A DNA stretch of 64,000 nt from Bacillus_BE sp042263505 (GTDB taxonomy: Bacteria > Bacillota > Bacilli > Bacillales > Cytobacillaceae), in NCBI RefSeq assembly GCF_042263505.1, contig NZ_JBHKFI010000004.1:186001-250000 (forward strand), written 5' to 3'. The notes below the pieces were generated by a model. That model worked only from the letters and a program-made list of their open reading frames with translations, ran no database searches and had not been told where the DNA came from. Positions 43,671-52,654 of the stretch are shown here, in pieces (the first letter of the stretch is position 1; every line of letters begins with the position of its first letter). Both the position numbers and the translations under genes were made by a program.

Positions 43671-44618
43671 TTACTCATCCTCAAAGACTAAATCATTACT
43701 CCGAATCGTAACTAGCTCGTGGCGATCATACTGATTTTGCATCAGCAGCCTCATAGCCTGTGCTCGAATGGATTTTTCAATGACATTGCGGACATAACGG
43801 CCATTGGAAAAGCTAATCGCACTGATATCCACCTTTTTCCATATGAGATGCTCCCGCAATTTTTTTTCTCCCTCATGACTTAATGAATACTCTTTTTCCT
43901 TTAACATTCTTTGAGCAATTTCCATTAATTGCTCAACCGTATAATCTGGGAAATCAATGACAAGAGGAAAACGGGAATGGAGGCCAGGATTTAGAGTAAG
44001 AAATTGGTTCATCTCTTTTGAATATCCGGCAAGGATTAAAATAAATTCGTGCTGCTTATCCTCCATATGTTTAACCATCGTATCGATTGCTTCTTTTCCA
44101 AAATCCTTTTCACCGCCACGACCTAGGGAGTAAGCCTCATCAATAAATAAAATGCCACCGAGCGCCTTTTTGATTAAGTCGCGGGTTTTTTGTGCTGTAT
44201 GACCAATGTATTCCCCGACGAGGTCTGCTCTCTCTGCTTCAATTAAATGTCCCTTTGATAGAACATTCATTCTTTGAAATAGTTTTCCTATTAGCCTTGC
44301 AACAGTTGTTTTCCCTGTTCCGGGGTTGCCTTTAAACATCATATGGAGGGCTTGCTTTCCTGCTTTCAGTCCAGCTTCCTCTCGCTTTTTATTCACGTAA
44401 ATCCAAGCATAAATTTCTTTAATCATTTTTTTCATTTCTTCCATCCCGACGAGAGCACTTAATTCCTCTTCAATCTCTCTGAGAGCAGCATGCTCCTGTG
44501 GAAGGACCTTTGGAACAACTTCTGGATCGGGAAACACAGTATTAAATGTTTTTCGTTTTTGTGTATTCAGGACGACACTAATTTGCCCATTATTCTTCAT
44601 TCGAATTGGTTGGTCCAA
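43671..44618 (-). CDS. spoVK: Stage V sporulation protein K (AAA ATPase)
   Basis: A 315-residue CbxX/CfqX-type AAA protein: Walker A GNPGTGKT at 97-104, Walker B GGILFIDEAYSL, sensor ILILAGYSKEM, arginine finger region NPGLHSRFPLVIDF. Needed for late spore maturation in B. subtilis. I choose the TTG at 44618 (MDQPIRMKNNGQ) since GAGGTG lies six bases upstream; a TTG at 44639 is in frame. Convergent with hfq. Upstream GCGTATAATG could be a -10 element for sigma-A or sigma-E. Confidence 0.93.
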   Translation of the reverse strand: MDQPIRMKNNGQISVVLNTQKRKTFNTVFPDPEVVPKVLPQEHAALREIEEELSALVGMEEMKKMIKEIYAWIYVNKKREEAGLKAGKQALHMMFKGNPGTGKTTVARLIGKLFQRMNVLSKGHLIEAERADLVGEYIGHTAQKTRDLIKKALGGILFIDEAYSLGRGGEKDFGKEAIDTMVKHMEDKQHEFILILAGYSKEMNQFLTLNPGLHSRFPLVIDFPDYTVEQLMEIAQRMLKEKEYSLSHEGEKKLREHLIWKKVDISAISFSNGRYVRNVIEKSIRAQAMRLLMQNQYDRHELVTIRSNDLVFEDE

Positions 44619-44903
44619 AGTGTTCACCTCTCTTGTCAAACATTATACGCAACAAAAGGGAAATTTGTGACATTCGCCCATAAGGGAATAGGTTATCTAT
44701 GTTGAGTAGGATCACTCTAGATACAAAATCTATATTTACGCGAAAATGACAAACTATATACTATACTTATTCAAACATTTTTCATTTCATTAAAGGTTTT
44801 CGCTTCTTCGCCTTTTTATATTTGAAAGGTCCACATTGTGAATCAATATTATGAATTTAGAAGAGGAATAGTAAGGATAGAAAAATGATATGGAGGTATA
44901 AAA

Positions 44904-45161
44904 TTGAAACCAAAACCAGAGAAAGAAAGTTTTCGCAAGCTGATAAAAAAAGGCAATAAGTCGTCATTCATGGCTGCTCTTGGCAATGTATTTATGGCAT
45001 TGATTAAATGGATAGCCGCTGCAATGAGTGGAAGCGGTGCTATGTTCGCATCCAGTATCATAGTCTAGCAGATGCAGTCAATCAAGCCTTCGTATTTACA
45101 GGAAGTGTATTAGCAGAAAAGAAACCCACAAGAAGATTGCGAATAGTCATAAGTCTATGAC
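44904..45161 (+). pseudogene. Cation diffusion facilitator remnant
   Basis: Starts well (TTG behind TGGAGG) with KPKPEKESFRKLIKKGNKSS and MALIKWIAAAMSGSGAMFAS, then a frameshift near 45050; the other frame continues HSLADAVNQAFVFTGSVLAE, KKPTRR and ends. This is the first membrane helix and the HSLADxxNQ metal-site segment of a CDF transporter. The remaining two thirds are gone. Bases 45162-45332 hold nothing recognisable. Confidence 0.85.
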
Positions 45162-45332
45162 TCGCTTTTATTATTTATCATCGTGTTCTCTTTCATCAGA
45201 AATTCATGAAGATTGTAGATTCTATTTTGATTTTTGAAATATAATGAATGAAGGAATAGTTGGTCATTCGTGTTTTCATGTATTTTTTGATAAGATGATG
45301 GAATGCAAAGATGAAAGAAAGAAGATGATTAC

Positions 45333-46595
45333 TTGGAACAAAAATCACTGTCAGATAGTGAAAAAGTCATCCTTGTAGGATGTCAAACAGATGAAGAGGA
45401 TTCAAGATTTGCTTACTCAATCGAGGAGCTTTCTTCCTTGACAGGAACAGCAAAAGGAAACGTTGTTGCGACTTTAACTCAGAAAAGAGAGAGAATTCAT
45501 CCTTCTACATACATAGGAAAAGGGAAAGTTGAGGAATTAAGAGCATTAGCAGATGAGTTGCAGGCTGATTTAATTATTTTTAATGATGAGTTAACACCTA
45601 GTCAGGTGCGAAATGTTGCTAGTGAAATGGACGCGAGAGTCATTGATCGGACACAATTAATTTTGGATATTTTTGCGCAAAGGGCACGTTCCAAGGAAGG
45701 AAAGCTTCAAGTTGAACTTGCGCAGCTTCAATATTTGCTGCCGAGACTTGGGGGACAAGGGACACAGCTTTCAAGACTTGGTGCCGGAATCGGAACAAGA
45801 GGACCAGGTGAAACGAAGCTGGAATCAGATCGAAGGCATATCAGACGTCGCATTGATGATATTAAATCGCAGCTTTCCGTCATTGTCCAGCATCGTGAGC
45901 GTTATCGCGAGAGAAGAAAGAAGAATAGGACCTTTCAAATTGCCTTGGTTGGCTATACAAATGCAGGGAAATCAACCCTTTTTAATCGATTAACCGAGGC
46001 TGATTCCTTTGAAGAAAATCAATTATTTGCAACCCTTGATCCGATGACAAGAAAATTGATTTTATCAAGCGGCTTTGGGACACTATTAACAGATACTGTT
46101 GGATTTATCCAGGATTTGCCGACTACTTTGATTGCTGCTTTCAGGTCCACTCTTGAGGAAGTAAAAGAGGCTGACCTTTTATTGCATGTCGTTGATATGT
46201 CTAATCCAGATTATTTTCAGCATGAGAAAACAGTTAATTCCTTATTGGATGATATGGAAGTGATGCAGATTCCACAATTAACGGTCTATAATAAAAAAGA
46301 TATGAAGCACCCTGAATTTGTGCCAACGGCCAAAACCGAAACGATTTTAATCAGCGCATTTGATGAAGAGGATTTGAAGCTGTTGAAACAGAAAATGGAA
46401 CAGATGATGATCCAGCAAATGGATGCTTATCATGTGGAAATTCCAGCAACGGAGGGGAAGCTGCTTTCTCAGCTGAAAAATGAAACGATTTTACGAAAAT
46501 TAGAATTTGATGAAGAAAAACAGGTATATGTTTGCGCAGGGTATACGCAACGGTATCATCAAATTTCCGGGAAATTACAACAATACAAACAGTAA
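45333..46595 (+). CDS. hflX: GTPase HflX
   Basis: A 420-residue ribosome-associated GTPase (YnbA in B. subtilis). N-terminal HflX domain with LIFNDELTPSQVRN, the GxGxRGPGE-type linker RLGAGIGTRGPGETKLE, G1 GYTNAGKS at 207-214, G3 DTVGFIQDLP and G4 VYNKKD. The family splits or rescues stalled and hibernating ribosomes. TTG start at 45333 with AGAAAGAAGA site. Twelve bases before ynbB. Confidence 0.95.
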   Translation: MEQKSLSDSEKVILVGCQTDEEDSRFAYSIEELSSLTGTAKGNVVATLTQKRERIHPSTYIGKGKVEELRALADELQADLIIFNDELTPSQVRNVASEMDARVIDRTQLILDIFAQRARSKEGKLQVELAQLQYLLPRLGGQGTQLSRLGAGIGTRGPGETKLESDRRHIRRRIDDIKSQLSVIVQHRERYRERRKKNRTFQIALVGYTNAGKSTLFNRLTEADSFEENQLFATLDPMTRKLILSSGFGTLLTDTVGFIQDLPTTLIAAFRSTLEEVKEADLLLHVVDMSNPDYFQHEKTVNSLLDDMEVMQIPQLTVYNKKDMKHPEFVPTAKTETILISAFDEEDLKLLKQKMEQMMIQQMDAYHVEIPATEGKLLSQLKNETILRKLEFDEEKQVYVCAGYTQRYHQISGKLQQYKQ

Positions 46596-46607
46596 AAGGA
46601 GAACAAC

Positions 46608-47882
46608 ATGTTTCAACAATTGCAAAATGGGGAAAAGCTTGAACCAATCGTTCAAGCGGTAGAAAAACAAATAGAAGCGGTTCATAAAGAAATTGATGCT
46701 AAAATTGAGATCAATCAATTTCGTGTATTAAAAAGTTTTCAAGAGCATAAGGTGAGTGATTCCCATTTTAATCCATCAACGGGCTACGGGTATGATGATA
46801 TTGGGAGAGATACATTAGAAAAGATTTATGCAGATGTATTTGGTGGGGAAGCTGGATTAGTCCGACCACAGATTATTTCCGGTACACATGCGATTTCCAT
46901 CGCTCTTTTTGGCGTTCTTCGACCTGGTGATGAATTATTGTACATAACTGGAAAGCCATATGATACATTGGAAGAAATCGTTGGAATAAGAGGAAATGGG
47001 GTTGGCTCTTTAAGGGATTTTCAAATTGGCTACAATAGCGTTCCGCTTAATGAGCAAGGTCGAGTTGACTTTGAAGCCGTAAAAGAAGCGATACATCCAA
47101 ATACAAAAATGATCGGCATTCAGCGTTCAAAGGGATATGCCACAAGACCCTCCTTTACGATTTCAGAAATTGAAGAGATGATTCGGTTTGTTAAAGAAAT
47201 CAAACCCGATGTAGTTGTTTTTGTCGATAATTGCTACGGTGAATTTGTGGAAGACTGTGAGCCTTGTCATGTTGGCGCGGATCTGATGGCAGGATCTTTA
47301 ATTAAGAATCCTGGCGGAGGGATTGCGAAAACGGGAGGATATATCGTTGGGAAGGAGAAATGGGTCGAAGCTTGTTCCTATCGAATGACATCCCCCGGAA
47401 TCGGAGCAGAGGCGGGAGCTTCTTTATATAGTTTACAGGAAATGTACCAAGGCTTCTTTTTAGCTCCACATGTTGTCGGTCAAGCATTAAAAGGCGCTGT
47501 TTTTACAGCGGCAATGCTTGCAAAACTAGGGATGAATTCCAATCCAAAATGGGACGCGAAAAGAACAGATTTGATTCAATCTGTACAATTTGATGATCGT
47601 GATAAAATGGTCGCCTTTTGTCAGGCAATTCAATTTGCTTCACCAGTCAATTCCTATGTCAAGCCATATCCAAGCTATATGCCAGGATATGAAGATGATG
47701 TAATCATGGCTGCCGGAACTTTTATTCAAGGTGCAAGTATTGAATTGACAGCAGATGGTCCAACGAGAGCGCCATTTGTTGCCTATATTCAAGGAGGACT
47801 TACCTATTCCCATGTAAAAATCGCCATCTGCATCGCCCTCGATCGGTTATTAGATGAGGGATTAATCGGATTAAATTCATAG
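46608..47882 (+). CDS. ynbB: Aminotransferase-fold PLP protein YnbB (methionine gamma-lyase family)
   Basis: A 424-residue PLP enzyme often annotated as aluminium-resistance or methionine gamma-lyase-related. Seen: VRPQIISGTHAIS, GYATRPSFT, VFVDNCYGEF (PLP-ring Asp) and the lysine in GSLIKNPGGGIA. Actual substrate is not established. Located between hflX and glnRA as in B. subtilis; operon with hflX likely. Confidence 0.92.
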   Translation: MFQQLQNGEKLEPIVQAVEKQIEAVHKEIDAKIEINQFRVLKSFQEHKVSDSHFNPSTGYGYDDIGRDTLEKIYADVFGGEAGLVRPQIISGTHAISIALFGVLRPGDELLYITGKPYDTLEEIVGIRGNGVGSLRDFQIGYNSVPLNEQGRVDFEAVKEAIHPNTKMIGIQRSKGYATRPSFTISEIEEMIRFVKEIKPDVVVFVDNCYGEFVEDCEPCHVGADLMAGSLIKNPGGGIAKTGGYIVGKEKWVEACSYRMTSPGIGAEAGASLYSLQEMYQGFFLAPHVVGQALKGAVFTAAMLAKLGMNSNPKWDAKRTDLIQSVQFDDRDKMVAFCQAIQFASPVNSYVKPYPSYMPGYEDDVIMAAGTFIQGASIELTADGPTRAPFVAYIQGGLTYSHVKIAICIALDRLLDEGLIGLNS

Positions 47883-47980
47883 ATGAGAGAGGAACAGCTT
47901 TTAGTTGTTCCTATTTTCGTAGATTTTGAAGATAGGAAATCATTTGATTTTCTTATGTCAGAAATTTTTCATAATTTTTA

Positions 47981-47997
47981 TGTTATATTTCCTTACA
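47981..47997. promoter_or_regulatory. GlnR box 1 upstream of glnRA
   Basis: TGTTATATTTCCTTACA fits TGTNAN7TNACA exactly. Confidence 0.88.
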
Positions 47998-48002
47998 TTC
48001 CA

Positions 48003-48031
48003 TTGACAACATATATAACATTGAATATAAT
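48003..48031 (+). promoter_or_regulatory. glnRA promoter
   Basis: TTGACA and TATAAT with a 17-base spacer. The second GlnR box overlaps the -35, so GlnR binding would exclude RNA polymerase. Confidence 0.88.
48004..48020. promoter_or_regulatory. GlnR box 2 upstream of glnRA
   Basis: TGACAACATATATAACA differs from TGTNAN7TNACA at one base and sits over the -35 element, the same arrangement as at B. subtilis glnRA. Confidence 0.8.
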
Positions 48032-48063
48032 GATATCAAGATTAGAGGAATGGAGAATGCAAA

Positions 48064-48471
48064 ATGAGTGGAAGCGAAATACGCCGTTCGATGCCTCTTT
48101 TTACAATTGGGATTGTGATGAAACTAACGGATTTATCCGCTAGACAAATCCGCTATTATGAAGAACATGAATTGATTTCTCCTGCAAGAACTGAAGGGAA
48201 TAAACGCTTATTCTCTTTATATGATATTGATAAACTCTTAGAAATTAAGGATTTAATTGATCAAGGTGTGAATATGGCGGGGATAAAGCAATTATTCCAA
48301 GTGAAAGAGCAGCACCTGCAAGAATCTGATTTAAGTCAGCAAAAAGAGAAGGTTAGACGTGAATTGAGTGATGATGAACTTCGAAAATTACTGCGTGCTG
48401 AATTAGTGCAAGCCGGACGCTTTAATCGATCCTCATTACGCCAAGGAGATATGTCTCGCTTTTTCCATTAA
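48064..48471 (+). CDS. glnR: Nitrogen regulator GlnR
   Basis: A 135-residue MerR-family repressor of nitrogen genes. HTH with LTDLSARQIRYYEEHELISP and a dimer helix; the C-terminal tail (GRFNRSSLRQGDMSRFFH) is the region that contacts feedback-inhibited glutamine synthetase. Two GlnR boxes precede it, showing autoregulation, and glnA follows after 39 bases. Confidence 0.96.
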   Translation: MSGSEIRRSMPLFTIGIVMKLTDLSARQIRYYEEHELISPARTEGNKRLFSLYDIDKLLEIKDLIDQGVNMAGIKQLFQVKEQHLQESDLSQQKEKVRRELSDDELRKLLRAELVQAGRFNRSSLRQGDMSRFFH

Positions 48472-48510
48472 ACAAATATATATTTTTTGAATCATTAAGG
48501 AGGAACCGTA

Positions 48511-49845
48511 ATGGTAAAGTTCACAAAAGATGACATCAAGAAAATGGCTACAGAAGAAAATGTAAAGTTTATTCGTTTACAATTTACCGACATTCTAGGT
48601 ACAATTAAAAACGTGGAAATTCCGATTAGTCAGCTTGAAAAAGCTTTGGATAATAAGATGATGTTTGATGGTTCATCAATTGAAGGTTTTGTACGTATTG
48701 AAGAATCTGATATGTATTTATATCCTGATTTAGACACTTGGGTTATTTTCCCTTGGACAGCTGAAAAAGGAAAAGTGGCACGTCTTATCTGTGACATCTA
48801 CAATCCAGACGGAACACCTTTCGAAGGGGATCCTCGTAATAACCTAAGAAGAGTATTAAAAGAGATGGAAGAATTGGGCTTCACAGATTTCAACTTAGGA
48901 CCTGAACCAGAATTCTTCTTGTTCAAATTGGATGAAAAAGGAGAACCTACTTTAGAGTTAAACGATAATGGTGGTTATTTTGACTTAGCACCAACTGATT
49001 TAGGTGAAAACTGCCGCCGTGATATCGTTCTTGAATTAGAAGAAATGGGATTTGAAATCGAAGCTTCTCACCATGAAGTGGCACCAGGCCAACATGAAAT
49101 TGATTTCAAATATGCGAATGCTTTAACAGCTTGTGACCAAATTCAAACTTTTAAACTAGTAGTTAAGACAATTGCTCGTAAGCATGGTCTTCATGCTACA
49201 TTTATGCCAAAACCATTATTCGGTGTAAATGGCTCAGGTATGCACTGTAATCTATCATTATTTACTAATGGAAAGAATGTATTCTATGATCCTACCGGTG
49301 ACTTAGAATTAAGTGATACAGCTCGTTACTTTATCGCTGGTGTGTTAAAGCATGCTCCTAGTTTTACAGCTGTAACTAATCCAACAGTAAACTCTTATAA
49401 ACGTTTAGTTCCAGGTTATGAAGCACCTTGCTATGTTGCATGGTCAGCTAGAAACCGTTCACCATTAATTCGTATTCCTGCTTCTCGCGGCTTGAGTACT
49501 CGTATTGAAGTACGCAGTGTTGACCCATCCGCCAATCCTTATCTTGCAATGGCAGTTCTCTTAAAAGCAGGATTAGATGGAGTGAAGAACGAATTAACTC
49601 CTCCAGCTTCTGTTGACCGCAACATTTATATCATGAGCAAAGAAGAAAGAGAAGAAGCTGGAATTCATGATTTACCAGCAACCTTAGCTCTAGCTTTAGA
49701 TGTGATGGCTTCTGATAACGTAATTGTATCTGGACTTGGAGATCATATTTTTGAACACTTCATTGAAGCAAAAGAAATTGAGTGGGATATGTTCAGAACT
49801 CAAGTTCATCCTTGGGAACGCGAACAATATATGAAGATGTATTAA
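48511..49845 (+). CDS. glnA: Glutamine synthetase, type I
   Basis: A 444-residue enzyme forming glutamine from glutamate, ammonia and ATP. Motifs: MFDGSSIEGF, GPEPEFFLF, KPLFGVNGSGMHCNLSLF, NRSPLIRIP with the feedback arginine region. The length is that of the GSI-alpha type, which lacks the adenylylation loop. When feedback-inhibited it activates GlnR. Very strong AAGGAGG site, terminator downstream. Confidence 0.97.
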   Translation: MVKFTKDDIKKMATEENVKFIRLQFTDILGTIKNVEIPISQLEKALDNKMMFDGSSIEGFVRIEESDMYLYPDLDTWVIFPWTAEKGKVARLICDIYNPDGTPFEGDPRNNLRRVLKEMEELGFTDFNLGPEPEFFLFKLDEKGEPTLELNDNGGYFDLAPTDLGENCRRDIVLELEEMGFEIEASHHEVAPGQHEIDFKYANALTACDQIQTFKLVVKTIARKHGLHATFMPKPLFGVNGSGMHCNLSLFTNGKNVFYDPTGDLELSDTARYFIAGVLKHAPSFTAVTNPTVNSYKRLVPGYEAPCYVAWSARNRSPLIRIPASRGLSTRIEVRSVDPSANPYLAMAVLLKAGLDGVKNELTPPASVDRNIYIMSKEEREEAGIHDLPATLALALDVMASDNVIVSGLGDHIFEHFIEAKEIEWDMFRTQVHPWEREQYMKMY

Positions 49846-49851
49846 TAAGGA

Positions 49852-49890
49852 GAAGCCTTGACACCATTGGTGTTGAGGCTTTTTTTATTT
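49852..49890 (+). terminator. Terminator after glnA
   Basis: AGCCTTGACACC-ATT-GGTGTTGAGGCT followed by TTTTTTT. Confidence 0.92.
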
Positions 49891-50040
49891 TGTGGGTGTT
49901 TTTATGTTTGGTTTCATGAATTTTGAAACTGCCCCGAAAATAAATAATAAAATGATTTGAGGATGTTTATACATATGCTCCTCGAATTTCCTCATTTGAG
50001 CCTGTTCAATTTACTTATTGATGTGCATTGTGCATAATCA

Positions 50041-50130
50041 TCAGCTGAAATCTGTATGATTCCGCCCTAATCGCTCTTGGATATATTTCAAATCTGCTCC
50101 GGCTTCTAATTGAAGAGCTTCAGGTGTATG
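50041..50130 (-). pseudogene. Tyrosine recombinase fragment
   Basis: Minus strand reads HTPEALQLEAGADLKYIQER, LGRNHTDFS and stop. This is box II of a phage-type integrase (pattern HTHAxxLLEAGADLKYIQERLGH) with substitutions and nothing else left. The rest of 49890-50270 has no recognisable gene. It marks an older integration near the glnA 3' end. Confidence 0.7.
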
Positions 50131-50270
50131 TTTTGTGGATTGGATAATCAATCAGAAGCAGTCTGAAGACTTGGAAATTAAATCTTAGACTGTCATAAAT
50201 TAATTATGAACTATCGTCTCTGATACGTGATACTTTCTTTCTTCTTTTTGTTCTGAAGGGTTAGGAAACC

Positions 50271-50301
50271 TTGACTTAGAGTATACTCCAAGTAATAAGA
50301 T
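50271..50301 (+). promoter_or_regulatory. MerR-type promoter/operator
   Basis: TTGACT and TAAGAT are separated by 19 bases, and the palindrome ACTTAGAGTATACTCCAAGT (50274-50293) fills the spacer. This is the classic twisted promoter used by MerR activators, pointing to autoregulation of the gene pair that follows. Confidence 0.8.
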
Positions 50302-50338
50302 TATGATGGGAGAAAGAAAAGCAAGAAAGGAGACATTT

Positions 50339-50737
50339 ATGAACAAAGAACAGACGTATTCGATTTCCAAAGTTGCTGAACGAACAGGACTTTCTACGGA
50401 AACCCTTCGTTATTACGAGAAAATAGGACTGCTCGCTTCACCGATGAGAGGCGGTGGACAAAAACGAATGTACAACGAGAAAGATATAGGCCGTATCCTT
50501 TTTTTGAACCATCTCAAACGAACAGATATGCCACTCAAGAAAATTAAGGAGTATGTGCATCACTACTCGCAGAAAAACGATGCACATTGTTATGCGTTGT
50601 TGGATTCGCACCGAGAGGCGATCGAGCAACGGATATCCGAACTAAACGCTACTGCTGAAATCATTCGATACAAGCTTAAGCATTTTCAAGAAATCAAGGA
50701 TGGACATCAAAAGGAGGAAAACACTGATGAGAATTGA
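50339..50737 (+). CDS. MerR-family transcriptional regulator
   Basis: A 132-residue MerR regulator: HTH YSISKVAERTGLSTETLRYY, wing, and a dimerisation helix; single Cys in NDAHCYALL. Without a metal-binding Cys array, it resembles AdhR-type regulators that respond to aldehydes or organic electrophiles. ATG at 50339 follows AAAGGAG. It overlaps the SDR gene by 11 bases and shares its promoter. Confidence 0.85.
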   Translation: MNKEQTYSISKVAERTGLSTETLRYYEKIGLLASPMRGGGQKRMYNEKDIGRILFLNHLKRTDMPLKKIKEYVHHYSQKNDAHCYALLDSHREAIEQRISELNATAEIIRYKLKHFQEIKDGHQKEENTDEN

Positions 50738-51731
50738 TGCAAACCAACGGACACCGCAACAACCACTGCATACCGGATATGGACCACGTACGACTGCCGA
50801 AGAGATCATGCAAGGAGTGGATTTGACTGGCAAGGTTGCCATTGTGACTGGCGGATATTCCGGAATTGGCTTGGAGGTATCAAGGGTATTTGCGAAGGCA
50901 GGAGCCCAAGTCGTCGTTCCTGCCCGTTCGCTAGACAAGGCCAAAGTCGCATTGAATTCGATTCCTAATGCAGAACTAGGAGAACTTGATCTTGCCAATC
51001 CAGATTCGATCGATGCCTTCGCTCACCGATTCGAGGAATCGGGCCGTCCCCTTCACATTCTCGTGAACTGCGCAGGGATCATGGCCATACCTGAACAACA
51101 CGATCGTAGAGGATATGAATTACAGTTCGCTACCAATCACTTGGGTCACTTTCAACTGGCATCACGGCTCTGGCCAGCTCTGAAACGAGCAAACGGTGCT
51201 CGAGTTGTTTCCGTTTCTTCAGGCGCTCATAGACAAAGTAGCATCCATTTCGAGGATCCGAATTATCAACGTCGCCCTTATAGCAAATGGGAGGCTTACG
51301 GGCAATCCAAGACGGCTAACGCCCTTTTCGCCCTAGAACTGGATAAACGGGGCAAGCCACATCATGTAAGAGCTTTCTCCGTTCATCCCGGAACCATCAT
51401 TACCGAGCTCTCCCGTCACTTGTCCAATGAAGAATTGAGCGCTTCTGGGGTGATCAATGTGCAGGGACGGCGGACGTATAGTGAATTGACGGAAGAACGC
51501 AAAACCGTACCGGAAGGAGCCGCGACGATCGTCTGGTGTGCTGTAAGCAACCAACTTGACGGGAAAGGTGGAGTTTATTGCCAAAATGTCGATATTGCTC
51601 CTTTGGTTCCAATTGAAGATATAAAGAAGCCGGGGGTACCCGGAGTATGCCCATGGGCTATAGACGAGCAGACTGCTAAGCGTCTCTGGTCACTGAGTGA
51701 AGACCTCACAGGTGTTCGTTTTACCATTTAA
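50727..51731 (+). CDS. Short-chain dehydrogenase/reductase
   Basis: A 334-residue SDR with cofactor motif TGGYSGIG, NCAGIM, catalytic Ser in VSVSSGAH and YGQSK. N-terminal extension of about 40 residues before the Rossmann core is typical of WW-oxidoreductase/retinol dehydrogenase-like SDRs. Start at 50727 follows AAGGAGG. It is noticeably more GC-rich than its neighbours, suggesting recent transfer with the MerR gene. Substrate unknown; a reactive carbonyl would fit the regulator. Confidence 0.87.
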   Translation: MRIDANQRTPQQPLHTGYGPRTTAEEIMQGVDLTGKVAIVTGGYSGIGLEVSRVFAKAGAQVVVPARSLDKAKVALNSIPNAELGELDLANPDSIDAFAHRFEESGRPLHILVNCAGIMAIPEQHDRRGYELQFATNHLGHFQLASRLWPALKRANGARVVSVSSGAHRQSSIHFEDPNYQRRPYSKWEAYGQSKTANALFALELDKRGKPHHVRAFSVHPGTIITELSRHLSNEELSASGVINVQGRRTYSELTEERKTVPEGAATIVWCAVSNQLDGKGGVYCQNVDIAPLVPIEDIKKPGVPGVCPWAIDEQTAKRLWSLSEDLTGVRFTI

Positions 51732-51787
51732 CGGACTGATTTTGAGATTAAAAAGATAAAACCATAATCGTAACGATCATTTTTGTA

Positions 51788-51815
51788 TTGAATGATTATG
51801 GATTATGTGTATAAT
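51788..51815 (+). promoter_or_regulatory. Candidate promoter of the guanidine operon
   Basis: TTGAAT and TATAAT with a 16-base spacer, about 30 bases before the aptamer. Confidence 0.55.
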
Positions 51816-51842
51816 TTTAAATAATTGTATAGATTAAATGTT

Positions 51843-51930
51843 TTCTAGGGTTCCGCAACTTCATGTTGGTCTGGTCCGAGAGAAAACGCACAGTTTGCTG
51901 TGTCACGGAAGGATAAAAGCCTGGGAGAAA
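51843..51930 (+). ncRNA. Guanidine-I (ykkC) riboswitch aptamer
   Basis: The conserved core is readable in order: TCTAGGGTTCCGCAACTT, GGTCTGGTCCGAGAGAAAAC, CACAG/CTGTG hairpin with TCACGGAAGGATAAAAGCC, and TGGGAGAA. These are the invariant blocks of the ykkC class whose ligand is guanidinium. The last block pairs with the terminator below, so ligand binding should prevent termination and turn on the downstream exporter genes. Confidence 0.93.
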
Positions 51931-51962
51931 CTATTGATAGTTTTCTCTCAGGCTTTTTTGTT
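51917..51962 (+). terminator. Expression-platform terminator of the guanidine riboswitch
   Basis: AGCCTGGGAGAAACTAT pairs with ATAGTTTTCTCTCAGGCT and is followed by TTTTTTG. Its 5' arm is part of the aptamer, making the two structures exclusive. Confidence 0.92.
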
Positions 51963-51998
51963 TTTTATCACAAGTAAAATGGAGGTTGGATTTTTAAA

Positions 51999-52340
51999 AT
52001 GAGCATTAATTGGATTAAAGTATTTATTGCAGCTCTATTTGAAGTAATATGGGTGATTGGTCTGAAGCATGCAGATGGCTTTTGGACATGGGCTGGTACG
52101 ACTGTAGCCATCATCATCAGCTTCATGGGCTTGATTATGGCAGGAAAAAAACTCCCAATAGGAACAGTATATGCAGTATTTGTGGGGTTGGGGACAGCAG
52201 GTACTGTTATTTCCGAAATACTATTCTTTGGGGAACCGTTCAAAATGAGTAAAATTCTTTTGATTATACTGTTGCTAGTAGGTGTAATTGGCTTGAAATT
52301 AGTTACAAAGGAAAACGTTAAGAAAGGGACTGATTCCTAA
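51999..52340 (+). CDS. gdnC: SMR guanidinium exporter subunit (YkkC/GdnC-like)
   Basis: A 113-residue four-helix small multidrug resistance protein with the essential membrane Glu at residue 15 (AALFEVIWVIGLKHADGFWT) and a positive C-terminus. Paired with the next gene, it would form a heterodimer like B. subtilis YkkCD, which exports guanidinium under the same riboswitch class. The stop overlaps the start of the partner (TAATG). Confidence 0.9.
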   Translation: MSINWIKVFIAALFEVIWVIGLKHADGFWTWAGTTVAIIISFMGLIMAGKKLPIGTVYAVFVGLGTAGTVISEILFFGEPFKMSKILLIILLLVGVIGLKLVTKENVKKGTDS

Positions 52341-52654
52341 TGGCGTGGATTTCATTAGTAATAGCAGGGTTATTTGAAATGTTTGGTGTGACAATGATCA
52401 ATAAAGTTCATGATGAACGTAATTGGAAATCAATTGTTTTATTAGTGTTTGGATTTGGAGCAAGCTTCCTATTATTGAATTATGCAATGGAAACACTCCC
52501 TATGGGGACAGCTTATGCCATATGGACGGGAATCGGTGCATCCGGTGGAGCAATATTGGGAATGATGTTATACGGGGAGTCTAAGGATTGGAAAAGGCTG
52601 GTTTTCATTGGTATGGTTTTAAGTGCAGCAGTTGGGCTAAAACTTGTTTCTTAA
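52340..52654 (+). CDS. gdnD: SMR guanidinium exporter subunit (YkkD/GdnD-like)
   Basis: A 104-residue SMR protein, four helices, essential Glu at residue 13 (VIAGLFEMFGVTMINK). One base overlap with the previous gene shows translational coupling and suggests equal amounts of each subunit. No clear terminator follows; 52655-52850 holds no other gene. Confidence 0.9.
   Translation: MAWISLVIAGLFEMFGVTMINKVHDERNWKSIVLLVFGFGASFLLLNYAMETLPMGTAYAIWTGIGASGGAILGMMLYGESKDWKRLVFIGMVLSAAVGLKLVS

Noticed and set aside
47883..48143. 86-codon frame starting after ynbB
   Set aside because: It covers the glnRA promoter and GlnR boxes and overlaps glnR in another frame; no family resemblance.
49846..50040. 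Search for a duplicated glnA 3' end as an attachment site for the integrase fragment
   Set aside because: No second copy of the glnA end was found downstream, so no integration at glnA can be claimed.
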